Positions 35,559 to 48,300 of a stretch of 64,000 nt of DNA are shown one piece after another. The notes beneath the pieces were generated by a model that was not told the origin of the DNA, did no database searches, and saw only the letters and a list, made by a program, of their open reading frames with translations. The translations under genes and the position numbers were made by a program. The stretch lies in assembly GCA_025201765.1 (NCBI GenBank), contig MU623491.1, positions 1 to 64,000 of the forward strand. Reading direction: 5' to 3'. Source of the DNA: Daldinia sp. FL1419. Its lineage: Eukaryota > Ascomycota > Sordariomycetes > Xylariales > Hypoxylaceae. Positions within the stretch are counted from its first letter, which is position 1; the number at the start of each line of letters is the position of its first letter.

Positions 35559-37056
35559 TTACACTCCCCCAATCAGATTCGCACCACCACCGGCAGCAAC
35601 CTTCGCACTGGCATCCCTCTTCTTCTTTTCCTCCCTCAACGCCTCGAACCCTCTCACCAAGTCATCCTTCAAGTCCTCAAAACCCTCCAATCCGATACTG
35701 AACCGCAACAACCTCTTGTCTACCCCCGCATCCGTCATCGCCCTCCACTCGATCAGCGACTCGACGCCTCCGAGGCTAGTAGCGTGGTGGAACAGCGCCA
35801 GCTTGCTGGGTAGTTTTCTCGCGTCGTCCGAGTCGCGCAGGTACACGGCGAACACGGGGCCAAACCCCCCCGGCATCTGCTGCGTCAGCCATCCGTCTTC
35901 CAACTCGGCTTTCTGCAAACTAGCATGCCGCACCCGGTCCACGTACTCCGCCACCACGCTCCCCTCCCGTCTACTCTCCGCATCCAGCCACGCGACCAGC
36001 TTCTCCGCATCGGCGCTCTGCTTCCGCACGCGCACCTCCAGGGTCCGTAGACTGCGCACGCCGAGCCAGCCCTCGAAACTCCCCATCACGGACCCGAGCA
36101 CCAGCCGCTCCTCGCGCAGCCCCGGGACCCAGGACGCCGCGTGGCGCGGGTGGATCGCGAGCACGCCGCACAGCATGTCGCTGTGCCCGCCGAAGTACTT
36201 GGTGCCGCTGTGCATGACGACGTCCGCGCCGAAGAGGAACGGGTCTTGCAGCGGCGGGGGGGCCAGGGTCGCGTCTACGCTTAGGATGCAGCCCCTCTCG
36301 TGGGCTTTGTCTGCGTAGTACCGCAGGTTGCGCGCCTCGCCCGTGGGGTTTAGCGGCGTTTCGACGTGCACCACGTCCCCGGGCTGGAGCGCGGAGAAGT
36401 CGTCGTCGAGCGTGATGGTGCTGAGCCCGGTGAGCTTGGAGAGAACCTTGATAACCCCGTGGCATCCGTGGTAGCCCTCGGTGATGGCGACGCGCTTGGG
36501 GTTGAGGTGCACTAGCAGCGCGTGGAAGGCGGATAGGCCCGAGGAGTAGGTCAGTACCGACCCGTGGAGGATAGACGTTAGCACGGCTTCGAGACGGCTG
36601 GTGTTGGGGGCCGTGTCACGGGAGTAGACGTGAGAGTCGTAAGGGTTGTTGGGCTGGTTTGCTTGTTAGCTATTGGTTTTTTCTTTCTGCGCATCATTGT
36701 TTCCTGGGACGGCATGAAGCGAAAATATAATCAAAGGGGAAGGGGGCGGCAATAAAACATACGTTGATATTAGTCCAAGGCTTAAGCTCATCCGGATCGT
36801 CGTTATACCGAAACGTAGTCGAGACGTGTATAGGCGGGGCGACAGACTGGTGCGAGTTGAGAAAGTCGTCGGCGTGAATAGTCTGCGCCGACAACGAGAG
36901 ATGCTGGAATCTGGAAGCCAACGCAGAAGCTGTCACCGGCGTTTCTGTCTCGTCTAAACCAACGACCGGTTTCTCGTGGGCAATACCCTCGACGAGCTCC
37001 GGCTTAGCGGCATCTTGCACGGAAACTCCGTGTGCGGTGCTCTCCTCTGCCGCCAT
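35559..37056 (-). CDS. Cys/Met metabolism PLP-dependent enzyme (cystathionine gamma-synthase-like)
   Basis: Two exons, 37056-36763 and 36653-35559, with a 109 bp phase-0 intron (donor GTATGT, branch GCTAAC); 462 residues. It is a fold-type I PLP enzyme of the trans-sulfuration group, which handles cystathionine, homocysteine or cysteine substrates. After a variable N-terminus come HADDFLNSHQSVAPPIHVST and, across the splice, YDSHVYSRDTAPNTSRLEA. SSGLSAF (around 135) binds the cofactor phosphate, D225 of SVDATLAPP contacts the pyridine nitrogen, and K250 of HSGTKYFGGHSD is the Schiff-base lysine. It resembles the less-studied fungal branch (budding yeast YHR112C type) as well as true cystathionine gamma-synthase, so the exact reaction is open. 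Confidence 0.9.
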
Positions 37057-38135
37057 GATTCCGTCTTCTTCCGATCGCTCGAGCCTGATATCTTTTTGAC
37101 TGGTCGACTTGGAAAATGTGTGTTTTGGTTGGCTGTGGTATAATTAAGGAGCCTCGATTTTTGCGTCGAATATATACCAAGCTAGGTTATGACGACACTT
37201 GAAATATTACCGTTAATAAATACGAGAGGGCGAGGTTAGAAGGATAGTTGCGGTTTAGAAAGTAGGTCGTATAACTGTCACCGAAGACGAATGTTACTAG
37301 TTAGAAGCACAGTTCTCCACTATGACAACTTATCGAACCTATCAACAGACGTATTATTACAAGTTAGAGCTCTCGGGATTGACTTGGTATTAGACCGGAC
37401 GATACGCCAACGTTACGCCATTGTTGTGTGCGGGCGGATTCCAAGGTTGTATGGGGTTTTTAATGGAGAATAATAGAATAATAGCGCCCGAAGTCGATTC
37501 CCGCTCCGTTATCGGGAGTTCCCGTCGTCGTTTATTATACCTTTGTACAACCCGGAATACCGAGATTCCTCAAGGTTAATAGGTATGTACCTAGGTATAT
37601 ACCAAAGCTGTAAAGTCACCAAAGGTCGAATAGGAGGCTCTGTGGTAGGCTTCTAGTATACGCTACTATAAATTGTATATTATTAAATCTTCCATTTTCA
37701 TCCCTCCCCTCACCCCTTGCCTCCTTTCCCCTCCTTTCCCTCCTTCCCCTCCTTCCACATGCAATTATATATGCTACGCCCTTCCGCTGACATGTACCAT
37801 ATTTCCAACCCCCTATATTGTATCCTCGCCAATTTTTGTACGCCATCGCTTGACACAAGGCCACTCGTCATGTACGAGCAAAAAAAAAAGAAAAAGAAAA
37901 AGGGACATGGTAAAAGGCATCGAAACATCGTTGCCCTAAGATGTGAGTGATCATATCCTAAGCGCCTTGCTAGTCCCAACCGCAAATTTTCAAACCGCCT
38001 CGCTGAAATTCCTATTATAGCCCTTACCAAAGGGCTCCTCGACTCTATACATCCGCTCCTATACAGCGGTCCAAAGAAATTCGTTACACGTAAATATGTA
38101 ATACTAATGTGTAAGTATGTGTATTTGTGACATGT
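37057..38135. other. Intergenic region between PLP enzyme and TRP-like gene
   Basis: Contains the promoter of the PLP enzyme and the 3' region of the TRP-like gene, both on the minus strand. An ACCTAGGTAT word is near 37,588, a C/T-rich tract near 37,695-37,760 and an A-rich tract near 37,880-37,905. No gene was recognised. Confidence 0.55.
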
Positions 38136-41100
38136 TTAGTGATCAGATCGCCTAGATACCGACGAGCCAGGGCTTGGTTTCCTCGACACGTCCACCACCT
38201 CTGCTGAGCTTCCGAGTAGATCTACCCCTTGGCTGGGTTCGACTCGGCTGATGTTGTGCTGATGTACGTAGCCGTAGCTTGTAGGTCTGTCTTCCGTACC
38301 GTCGGTCGAGGGTACGTGGTTGGAGGCTTCCGTCCCCGCCGTCGACGATATAGAAAGGCGCTTCTGCGAATTAGTTCGGTCAAATGGTAATCTTGCTGAG
38401 GTACTTCCGGCCGGCCCCGTGTTGTTAGATTGTGTTGGTACCATTGGTGCCCCCAAGGTCGGCGCGACATCGATAAGCTGTCTACCTTCTAACGGGTTTA
38501 CGCTAGAATTTCGCTTCGAGCTCTTTCTAGGCACCTCAGGCACTATGGGCGCTTCCTCAATCCCTGATGGAGCCTTCACTGTTCTTTGTGATGGATGCCT
38601 GCTTGCTTTAGAATGCATTCTACTGGGGATTCTAAAGCTTTCGCCAGCGTCGAGATCAGGTAAAAGGGGCGGGTTTTCGGCGACTTTAGGTACCTCGGCT
38701 TCCGTCTCATCGTCTGATCGGGGCTCGCCATCTGATTGAGGGTCGCCATCTTCGTTGAGCAATTCGCCTCCAGCACTATCTTCGGCAACGTGCTTGGTCT
38801 TCTTCGACTTCGGCGTATCTTCTTCGTCATCGCTCTCTATCGGGCCATTCCGAAGTACACCCATTGCTACGGGTATGCCCTCCGGTGGTTCCTCGGCAAG
38901 CTCGCCATTTCTGGCTCTCATCGCGGGCGGCATTCGGGCACTTCTGACTACTTCAAACCCTTTGCCCTTCTCTTTGGTCTTACCACCAAAGAGGCGTTTA
39001 AGCCATCCCGTGGCAGTTGCGACTGGACTGGTAGGGTCTGCTGGACCGGTACCTAACTTGCGACCCGGTCCCTCCGAATTCAATGCTGGGCCCCTTACTC
39101 CGTAGTAAAAATCGACTTCACGGGTCGAGTAGTCCGGCCTGGGCGCAAAAACTGGTATGTATGGCGCGGGCGCTGGGGGTGGGTTTATCTTCCCTACAGG
39201 TGATCCGTCGTCATCTCCACCTGTCGGTGATCCCACAGGTTCGCCCAACCGATGATTCGATATATCAATGCTGGCTAGGGAACTACGCGCTCGATTTGGT
39301 GACGAGGAGCCCAACTCGTCAATGGTCGCTCGGCGAGCACGTGGGGGGCGATAATAGGGATCGGCCGTGGGCTGGGGGCGGGTAGCTTGTCCCGGAGACG
39401 GTAGGAAAGAGAATGTGCTGGCATCTCCAGGGGTTGTCGTCGTCGGAGTGAAAGCACCGCCACTACCGAGCGGAATCGAATACGCGTCCAGGCTTCGGGC
39501 ATCGAGAGCACTCGAGCTCCTCTGGTTGGGGCCGGCGAGCATCCCGATGCTGCCTGCCGATTCACTCCTGACACGCCCGTACCCGCGCTTCGTCGCAGTT
39601 TCAGAGGTTAACATTGCAGTACTGCTGAGTTGACTTTGACGGGATGGGCCACCACGACGGTCCACACGCCTGGATAGTTGACGAGCACCGAAGATCTTAG
39701 AAAGACCGCCTCTTCTTTGTCCGTCGATGTGATCGCCTCCAGCACCTAATAGCCGTGCGATGACTTCGATAATCGTCTGCAGCGCATTTAGAAGGAAGCC
39801 GAAAACTAGCACACATGCATGGATTAGTAGGATCACATAGCCGATCCAGCTCTTCTGGCCCTCTGAAACCCCTAAGCTTGGTGTGAACGCTACCATGAGT
39901 ATCACGGACACGAAGCGGACCACTGAAAATCCTGTGTGGTAGGCATTCATCGATGTGGGCGAGTGAAAAGGTCGGAACGCGTGAAGCGTTAGTATTTGAA
40001 TCACCTCGCATACAGCTAATATTACTACCTGCGCCGTACCCGATGGTTGTACTGCACCAATTGCGATGCCCCGCAGTATTGTCAATATGATTGGTATTAA
40101 CGCGAAAGCGGCCGCTTCATCGGAATATGTATTGTAAAGAGGTCCATAAAGAAGCACGGTCGGCAAGTCGTCAAACAAGTGCGCCCTAGGCTTGGTACTT
40201 ATAATCAGGTATATGAGCCATATCGCAAATCCGATGATCAAAACCAGAGTAAGAACAGCCAGTCCTACGAGATATCCTGCAGAACGATCTGCAACCACCA
40301 GTTGGAAAGCAGTTAGGGCGACAATGGGAAGTAGAAAATAGCCAAAAACGATTCGAATGATGTTGCCCATCGAGAAAGGTATGTTCTTGGATCGAAGATC
40401 TTCCTCGGGAACATGGCTGATATATCGAAATAGCCACCGAACAAAGAACCAGATTTGTAATAACAAGAGGATGGCACCAATAATGACCAACAGCCATACC
40501 ATCATACCAGCCCAAATATCTTCGACCTCAGCCATACCCTCTAATTGCGCGGTATGTTCGAGGCCGTACTTGCCTTCGGTCTTATAGAGGCCGTCAACGA
40601 GACTCTGCCAAGGCTCCGCCTTGGAAACAAAACTCTGGTTAAACATCAAGGCGGACCACGACACCTGGCTTGCAACCGGCTGATAGAATCCAGGGTATTC
40701 CAAGGTAAGACTGCCAGTGAGAAGAATGAACTGGATGTACTGAAGACAGTCACCAAACCCGGGGGTAACCAGACGTAGAAGATCGGGGTCTCTGCCGTAG
40801 TTTGATGTCCAATGGAAAACGTCACTGGTGCCCCATGGACTGAAGATTCCTGCGAAGGCTGTCGCGAACCCCACCGAAATTAACACAAATAACGGGACAA
40901 ACTTGAGAGACCAAGCTATTCCACCCAGATCCGGCGTGAGAATTGTCGAGACACATCCAATCGTAGTCTTCCCAGAATCACCATACCAAATTATGAAAGT
41001 AGGAGCGAATGACGTAAATGCATAGGTGGAAGAGAAGTCATTCGTAAGGTTAAAAGAAGGGAAATCGTAGGGTGGTGAGTCTCTACAGAGGTTCGAATGT

Positions 41101-41941
41101 CAGTACGTTAAAATAGCAAGTCTCGCAAACACTTTCCTCCATATCTTTTTTACTTTGAGGGATCAACGTACTGGGGAATGTCATCCTTGAACACGGGACC
41201 GAGCGGACACGACCCATTCAAGATGTTATTGCAGAAATTCACGGTATTATGGAAAGGCTCGTAAGTCGAAACGTCAACTTTGGAGTATAATGTTGTAACT
41301 TTGCGTTGATTAACTGGCACATTCGGTTCGGGCTCGTTTTGTATCTTCCCGTTCAGTACTTTATCGGGATCATTCCAAACCGAAGAATTCCGTGGTGGTA
41401 GCTGATCGCTGCCGACGCGGCCCGTCACATTCCCCCAAACTGTCACGATCAGGTTGTGACTAGGGTTCTCAGTATCAAACTTGGCGTCGACATATAGAGG
41501 CATCCATTGAAGCTGAACTTGCTCTGCCGGTTGGTTGGAGTAGATATAGTTGCTATCTAAACAGTTGTCGAAATCGACACTTACAGCAGATGCGGTACGA
41601 ACCCAAGTGCATGCTACTAAAGAACCCAGTATAATATTGGAGAGAGATGGGGTTCTAAATTTTCGTGCTGTTGGGGTAAAAGTTGAGGAAGATAGAAACG
41701 GCAAGCATCTATCTTGCTTGGATTCATATATGCCTATCATCTTGACGGGCGAAGCATTATCTGTCGCATATACATCTTGATTTTCGTCAATGTCGGCGTC
41801 GGCGAATGTTGAATAAGATCTTGAATAAGACGTAGGCGTACTAAGAAGCCTCGAAGTATAATTTCGCATCGTTCGTCGTCGTCGAAAATGGTACCAAGAT
41901 GGTGTCGCCCGGGGCTTAACGCAAAAAGGATCCAGGACCAC
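38136..41941 (-). CDS. TRP-like ion channel with ML-like lumenal domain (fungal TRP/FLC group)
   Basis: Two exons, 41941-41154 and 41082-38136, with a 71 bp phase-2 intron; 1,244 residues from the first Met. The fungal TRP/FLC group comprises membrane proteins linked to calcium signalling and cell-wall integrity; the Neurospora spray-type proteins belong here. A hydrophobic signal segment (SNIILGSLVACTWV) precedes an ML-like domain with paired Cys (FCNNILNGSCPLGPVF). The splice joins YVDPSK to DSPPYDFPSF. About eight to nine membrane segments span residues 310-710, with the family string WTSNYGRDPDLLRLVTPGFG. The 530-residue cytosolic tail is Ser/Pro-rich and acidic. Translation may start at a later Met (for example MIGIYESK, about residue 68), because the first 90 residues are unusually long before a signal peptide. 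Confidence 0.88.
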
Positions 41942-42987
41942 CTAGGGCCGCATCGTGCTCGAAATAGCAAGTCTCGCTGGACCTTAGATCTTAAACACTT
42001 GGAACCTTGCAATTGATTGGACGCGCGCGACAATAAAATGGTTCAAATGCACATAAAATAAATGGGAAAATACTATTTTGTAAAATAGTAGAATAATAGA
42101 TACGAGAAAAAAAAAAGATTATGAAAAAAAAACGAGGGAGGATTTAGGAAAGGAGATCGGATATCGGGTTACTTTTGGGGCGTTGTTGTGGCAGTGCGTC
42201 GTTCGGTTTGTAGTGATTATGATGTTACCAAATCTAGCCTACCAGCCCAGCCTATTCAACCAGCCTAAGCCTACCCAACTGGCCACCTTATAGGTACATA
42301 ATTCTTAAACGATCCAAAATCAGAAATCCCTGCTTTTTTTCTTAGCTTGTTTTGCTTACTGCTGCAAGCTATGATTTGTTAACGAAGGGGTTTTGCTGGT
42401 TCAATACGTAATGTTTGCGATAGAAATAACTACTTTTTTAGAAAAGATGAAAGTAGCGTGTAGGGTCAACAAATAGGGAGTTGAACAATACTAATAGCGC
42501 CGCGTATTAACAAAATTATGATTAGGTTGTTAAGATGCATTCATTAACGTGAATCGGGACGGGAAATCAAGAACGAAAGAGAGAAAAAAATGGTTAAGGC
42601 AGATATATTTCAGGGACCCTTGAAGCCGTCTTAAAGCCAACGCATTTTGATACATTAGCGCCTAAGACTAAAAGAATACGTACCTCGTACATCGTACAGG
42701 ACTACCTATCATTACCCGAGTTGTGAAAGCTGAGCAATCCCCCATCTTCTTCACTAGTTATGCCTTTGGCAGTTTTCTTCAATCATAATTATAAGCAACA
42801 GCTATATAATATACCATATCCAAGATTGATAAGTAGTCTGTTGGCAATAGTTTAGGCCGTAGGATCGCATGATGAACATCTATGCTATAATCCATCCAAC
42901 CAATTAAAAATAACAACGATAATGATGAAGTCATTGTGGTTAAACTAATGCGACCTCAGGTACCAACTAGAAATAATATAAAAGAGG
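41942..42987. other. Promoter region of the TRP-like gene and flank of the AT island
   Basis: No gene is seen. Composition stays ordinary up to the TA at 42,988-42,989, where the second AT-rich island begins abruptly with a terminal inverted repeat. Confidence 0.6.
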
Positions 42988-42989
42988 TA

Positions 42990-43025
42990 CAGTTATGGGA
43001 CAAAAAAACCGCACACCTCAAATTT
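42990..43025 (+). repeat. Left terminal inverted repeat of the island
   Basis: Reads CAGTTATGGGACAAAAAAAC then CGCACACCTCAAATTT, preceded by TA. It keeps two C residues in CpA context that are T in the right arm, so this arm is the less mutated of the two. Confidence 0.85.
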
Positions 43026-43716
43026 TGTACCCCTAACATTCAAACTTAAATAATTTAATATAGAAAATAGATAGAATTAATCGGCTTTTTATTTTAAATT
43101 ATTTAGTTAATAAAGTATTTATTTCTGATTTATTATATTTATTATTATGTAAGATTGATGTTTAAATAGTTGATATAAATAGGTCTAATTTTTCATATAA
43201 AATGTAATTTAATATAAAGTTATATATGATATAAGATAAACTTGGAAAAATTATAAATATAAATTATGAGTAATTATATATATAAAACTACTTTCCATAA
43301 AATTCTAAGTATAAAATTGAATAAGTTATAAAGGTTTGAAATATATATGTTTTAGGGATTTTGATAAAAAATCTACGTTTTTCTATAAAACATACCATAT
43401 TCAATTAAATATAATTCAACCAAATTAAATAATTTCAATAAAGATAAATCTTATATATATAAATAAATACTTAAAATCTATATAAATATATTTTTTAAAA
43501 TTTAAAAAAAAGTTTTAAGGGTCCAAAATATATTTTATATTTTACTTAAAATCCATTATATAATAACCTATTTTTTATAATTCCTCTCTTAATTATTTTC
43601 AAAATTTAAATTCATAAATAAAATCTAAAATAAATTTTAATATGACTTTATATATATAGATTATTAATATTTACATATTATGATATTAAAAGGAATTATT
43701 GAAACTATATATATAC

Positions 43717-43773
43717 TGGAGGTTACCCCAAGGACTGATATAATCCTTAAGTTTTTAAATAAGATCTTTTATT
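43717..43773 (+). repeat. TGGAGGT(C/T)ACCCCAAGG module, copy 2
   Basis: Second copy of the module at 3129-3185, here TGGAGGTTACCCCAAGGAC. Differences are transitions. It is followed at about 43,893 by a foldback repeat end, as in copy 1. Confidence 0.6.
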
Positions 43774-43892
43774 AAGATAAAATTATATTATTATATTAAA
43801 ACTTTTTGGAAATTATTATAAAAAATTAATAAAATAATTAATAAATATTATATTAAATTAAGAAAATATAATTAAGTAATAGATATTGAACT

Positions 43893-44720
43893 AATATAGA
43901 ATGATTAAATAATAAATATTATTTTATAAAAACCTTATTAACCTCTTTAAAGCCAAACCCTCCAAATCTTCACAGTTCTTTAAGACATAAATAGGCCCTC
44001 AAGAGTTGTTTTTCTTATCTGATCAGAAGAGGCTCACAAAGTTCTAAAGATTAATTTCTTCATAGAGTCTTCGTACGAGAATATACAGTTTCTATCTCCT
44101 CCTTTGAAGATATCCTCCTAAAATACGCTACTATTGGCAAGCAATCACATATAATAATTCTTTTATCCAATCATTTAATTATATTAAAATAGGATATATA
44201 TATAAAATAAATTACTTATATTATTAAATTTATTTTAAAGAATAGATAGGTATATTTATAATATATAAGGTTATGGATGTAAAGCATATTATATCCTTAT
44301 ATATTAATTATATAAATTTTAATAAATTATATTCTTCAAGATATAATTATCTTGTATCCTTAAGTTCATATAACCTCTGATTTATTATAAAGCTTTTGTT
44401 TAATATAAATAATTAATAAAATCTTAATAAGATATTATAAATTTATAATTAGGTTTATTTTTTTTTGATTAATTAATCCTAATTAATTATAGAATTATTA
44501 CCATTAAATAAAAACTTTAATAGTTCCTGCAGGATATGCCCTACATTTTTATTGTACGAAGCTTTATAGAAAACCTGATGATTTTATACTTGAGAACTTG
44601 AGTTGATTAGATAAGAAAACAATCTTTGAGGGTTTATTTATATCCAAAAAAGTTTATGGAGACCTTAGAAGGATTAGTTTTATAAAAATAATTTTAATTA
44701 TATAATTATATTATTCCAGT
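43893..44720. repeat. Foldback (MITE-like) repeat copies
   Basis: Begins TTGAACTAATATAGAATGAT with the TAAATAGGCC/TTGTTTTTCTTATC segment, contains the AATAGTTCCTGCAGGATATG module near 44,520 and the inverted arm at 44,590-44,720. It is the same family as the nest at 3580-10,170. Much of the element is rearranged. Confidence 0.65.
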
Positions 44721-45122
44721 TTAAAATTCCCTAGAATTAACAATGTTGTTTGTTAATAAATTAATTTTGATAAAATGAATTGGAAAAATATTTTAAAGAA
44801 ATTAATTAAATTTTATATAAGTTGAAAGAAAAATCTTAATTCCCTAAATCTTTTAATTATTATATTCTTATTTTTTAACCTTTAAATGTTTTTTATTTTT
44901 ATTTAATGTTCTTTGGTTTTGTTCATTTGTTTATTAAGTTGATTGGTTGTTGTTTAGTTGTATATGGTTAAAAGTTCTTTTAAATTCTTCTTATTTAGGT
45001 TATTTTAATGGTATGTTCGGTTGTGGTTTAATTGTTGATTTTGTTAATGTTTTTTTAGGTTATATATATAAGTTAAGTCCTTTTTATTTGAAATAAGTAA
45101 TTTATTACAGTTTATAGGTTAT

Positions 45123-45326
45123 TGGTGGTTGAATGACTTATGTCTTCAGTCTGGCATACGACCCCTAAGAAGTACTTATATATCTATTATTATATAAGGA
45201 TAGGTTTCCTACCTATTTCTCCTAGATAACTTTCTTCTTTAAATAATTATAATATATTAATTTTACCCTTATTATTATTTATTTTATTATTATTTTATTT
45301 TTATTTTATATATATACCTACCAATA
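45123..45326 (+). repeat. 5' LTR of the copia element
   Basis: Starts TGGTGGTTGAATGACTTATG and ends CTACCAATA. Aligned with the 3' LTR it shows about 40 differences, all transitions. The first part is better preserved than in the 3' LTR, while the last part has lost most C residues. Confidence 0.9.
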
Positions 45327-48300
45327 TTAATCAATATTATTAAATAATTAGTAATATAGATTAATAAGGTTAGAAGAATTATTATTATAACAATTTAAAA
45401 ACCTTTATTATAATAATATAAATAATATTAATATTACATTTTCAATTACCTTTATAATAGATAATTATTATTTAACATTATTTAATTTTTAAAATATATA
45501 TTTTTTCAAATTACTATTTTTATTATTATATTTATTTTTAATATTTATTTTTATAATATCTCAATTAAAAAGTTCAATATAAACATAAAATTATATCTTA
45601 TTCAATAATATAAATACTATTTAAATAAAAAGTATAGATATATTTTATAAATTAATAAAATATTTATCTTTTTAAAATATAATATTTATTAATTAATTTA
45701 ATTATAAGGTTATAAAATAGATGAATATTATTTTTATAAATGCGATTTTTAAGTAAAAAGTAATTTGGATATTATAAATAATAAAAGATTTTAAAGTTAC
45801 GGATTTAAATTCCTTACATACATACATATTTAATAAAATATTAGTTAAATATAAGGAATATTTTAAAAAATTTATTATAAACAATTTTATCAACATATTA
45901 AAACCAATTAAAACTACCTTATAAATAACATTAATATAAAAAGATATTTATATAAGAAAATCAAATATTAATTATATAAAAATATTTAATAACCTCATAT
46001 CTATAAATGAACTATTACAATAAAATTTAAATAAATTAAAGATTATAAAATTTAAATAACTTAATATATTAATATAAAAAATATTAATAATCAATATTAA
46101 AAGAAAATTAATATATCCCAATATAAAAACAACTACTTAAATAATAGCACTTATACAGTAATAACAACCAACAACTTATAACTTATAAATACCTATTTAT
46201 TAAATTACATAAGCGGAATAATTAAATACCACCTTTTATAATCCTTTTTATTTTATATAATACATATTTCCTATTCTATAACCATTATTACTTAACTTCT
46301 TTTCTATTCTTAATACCTTACCAATAACCCAAATAAAATCTATTTTATAACCCCCTCCCCCCCTAACCATAATTCCATTACATCAATTATTATCCCATCT
46401 TTATTTCATAAAATTTTATTATAATTCTTAAAAAATTTAAAGATTTTCTAATTAATTAAAATAATCCCAACAAAAGAATTAATTAATATTTAATATCCTT
46501 TTTAAGCTCCTTTTTTAATAAGGATCCCCAATATTTACTTAATTACCACTATTTTTACCCTTTTTAACTTACCTTATTTATCTTATACAACAAAGATATA
46601 ACCTAAGTTATAACTTTAGATATAATACAGGTCCTGTACCAGCCTAACCCCCTCCTCCAATCCTGGGAAATAGTTTTAAACCCCCTAAACCACCATTAAA
46701 TGATCCATATATAATTATAATACTACCCTTAAATGTTAGAACAAATAGAGGGAACCAACTAATAGAAAATTATAATTTTTCCTTCCTAATAATACTATTA
46801 CTTATATAAAAAAAAATCTTTTAAAATTAAATCCCTATATTTATTAATAATTAATAAATATTAATTTATTTTATAATCCCCCCAAAATATATTTTTAATA
46901 AAATATATTTATCCACCATTATAAAATATTTTAAAAAAGTTTAAAATATCAATAATAATTATATTAAAAAATCATATAATATTTTTAAAAATAAATTTAA
47001 ATTTTTTTAAAAAATATATTTTATAATAAATATATATTTATTATAGTTTTATATTATATTTTTATTAATATTAATAAAAAGAATATTTTTTTATTTTTTA
47101 TATGATATTTTTTAACATTAATATTTTATTAATATATATTTTACTTTATAATATTATTTAATATTATAAAAAATAAAAATTAATATTATTAAGATTGGAT
47201 AAGTATTATTTTTTTTAATGTTAAGGTAAAAAAGTAAAATTAAGGGAAGATAAATATAAAAATATTATAAATTTTATTTAATAAATTATAGTTATATTAG
47301 AAAATATTTAATTTTAATTATAAAAGAAAATTATAATTTATTATAATTATTTATAAAATATATTAAAATGTATTATAATTTTAAAATATATTCTTTAAAT
47401 TATTAAGGATAATTGTAACTTTAATTAATAAATTTTGAATATTCTTTCAAAATTATAAAATTATAAAAGTATTATAATAATTTATAATTAATAATATTAA
47501 TAAGGATAATGATAAAGAAATTTGTAATAATTATATTAATAAAAAATATTATAAAAATAATAAAAATGGAAAATATATTTTTAAATAATTTAAGAAGGTT
47601 TGGAAATATAAATGTTGGGTATATAAAAAGGAAAATTGTTAATTTATTAAATATTTAAAAGTTAATTGTAAAAAGGTTAGAGAAGATTGGAAAGTTAAAT
47701 ATGATATATTTAAAAAGAATTATATAATCTTTTTAATAAATTATAAAAGATTTGAAAATTAAAATTTAAAATAAGAAAATAATAATACTTATAATATAAT
47801 CCTAAAATTAAAAAATAATAAAAATATATAATTTATAATAATAATATATTTATTTAATTAAGTATTTTATTATTATATTATAACTTTTATTTTTTTAATA
47901 ATTAAAAAAATTAATATTATTTTTATCCTAAATTAATATATAAAAATTATATTCTAAAGAATTATACTAAATATTGGAGTTACTTATATTTTAATAATAA
48001 ATAAAGAATAATACCTTATCTTTATTAATAAATATCCTAATTAGAAGTTTAAAATAAATTGTACCTATATTAAAAAAATTAATATTAGGTTTGAAAATAA
48101 ATCTTTTATTAAATTATTAAATATAATTATAGTTAATATTTTATTTAATGATGTAGATTTCCATATCATAGAATTAAATATATTGTTCTTCTTTTTGATT
48201 AAGGATATAGATTATTTAAGAATATATTTTAATAATATTATTAATTAATTAATATATAAAAATAATATAATAATTAATATTAAATAAAAATGGGGATATT

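Noticed and set aside
41085..41100. GGTTCGAAT word resembling a tRNA T-loop (also GGTTCGA-like words near 27,886, 29,165 and 58,027)
   Set aside because: No A-box, acceptor stem or anticodon arm could be placed around any of them.
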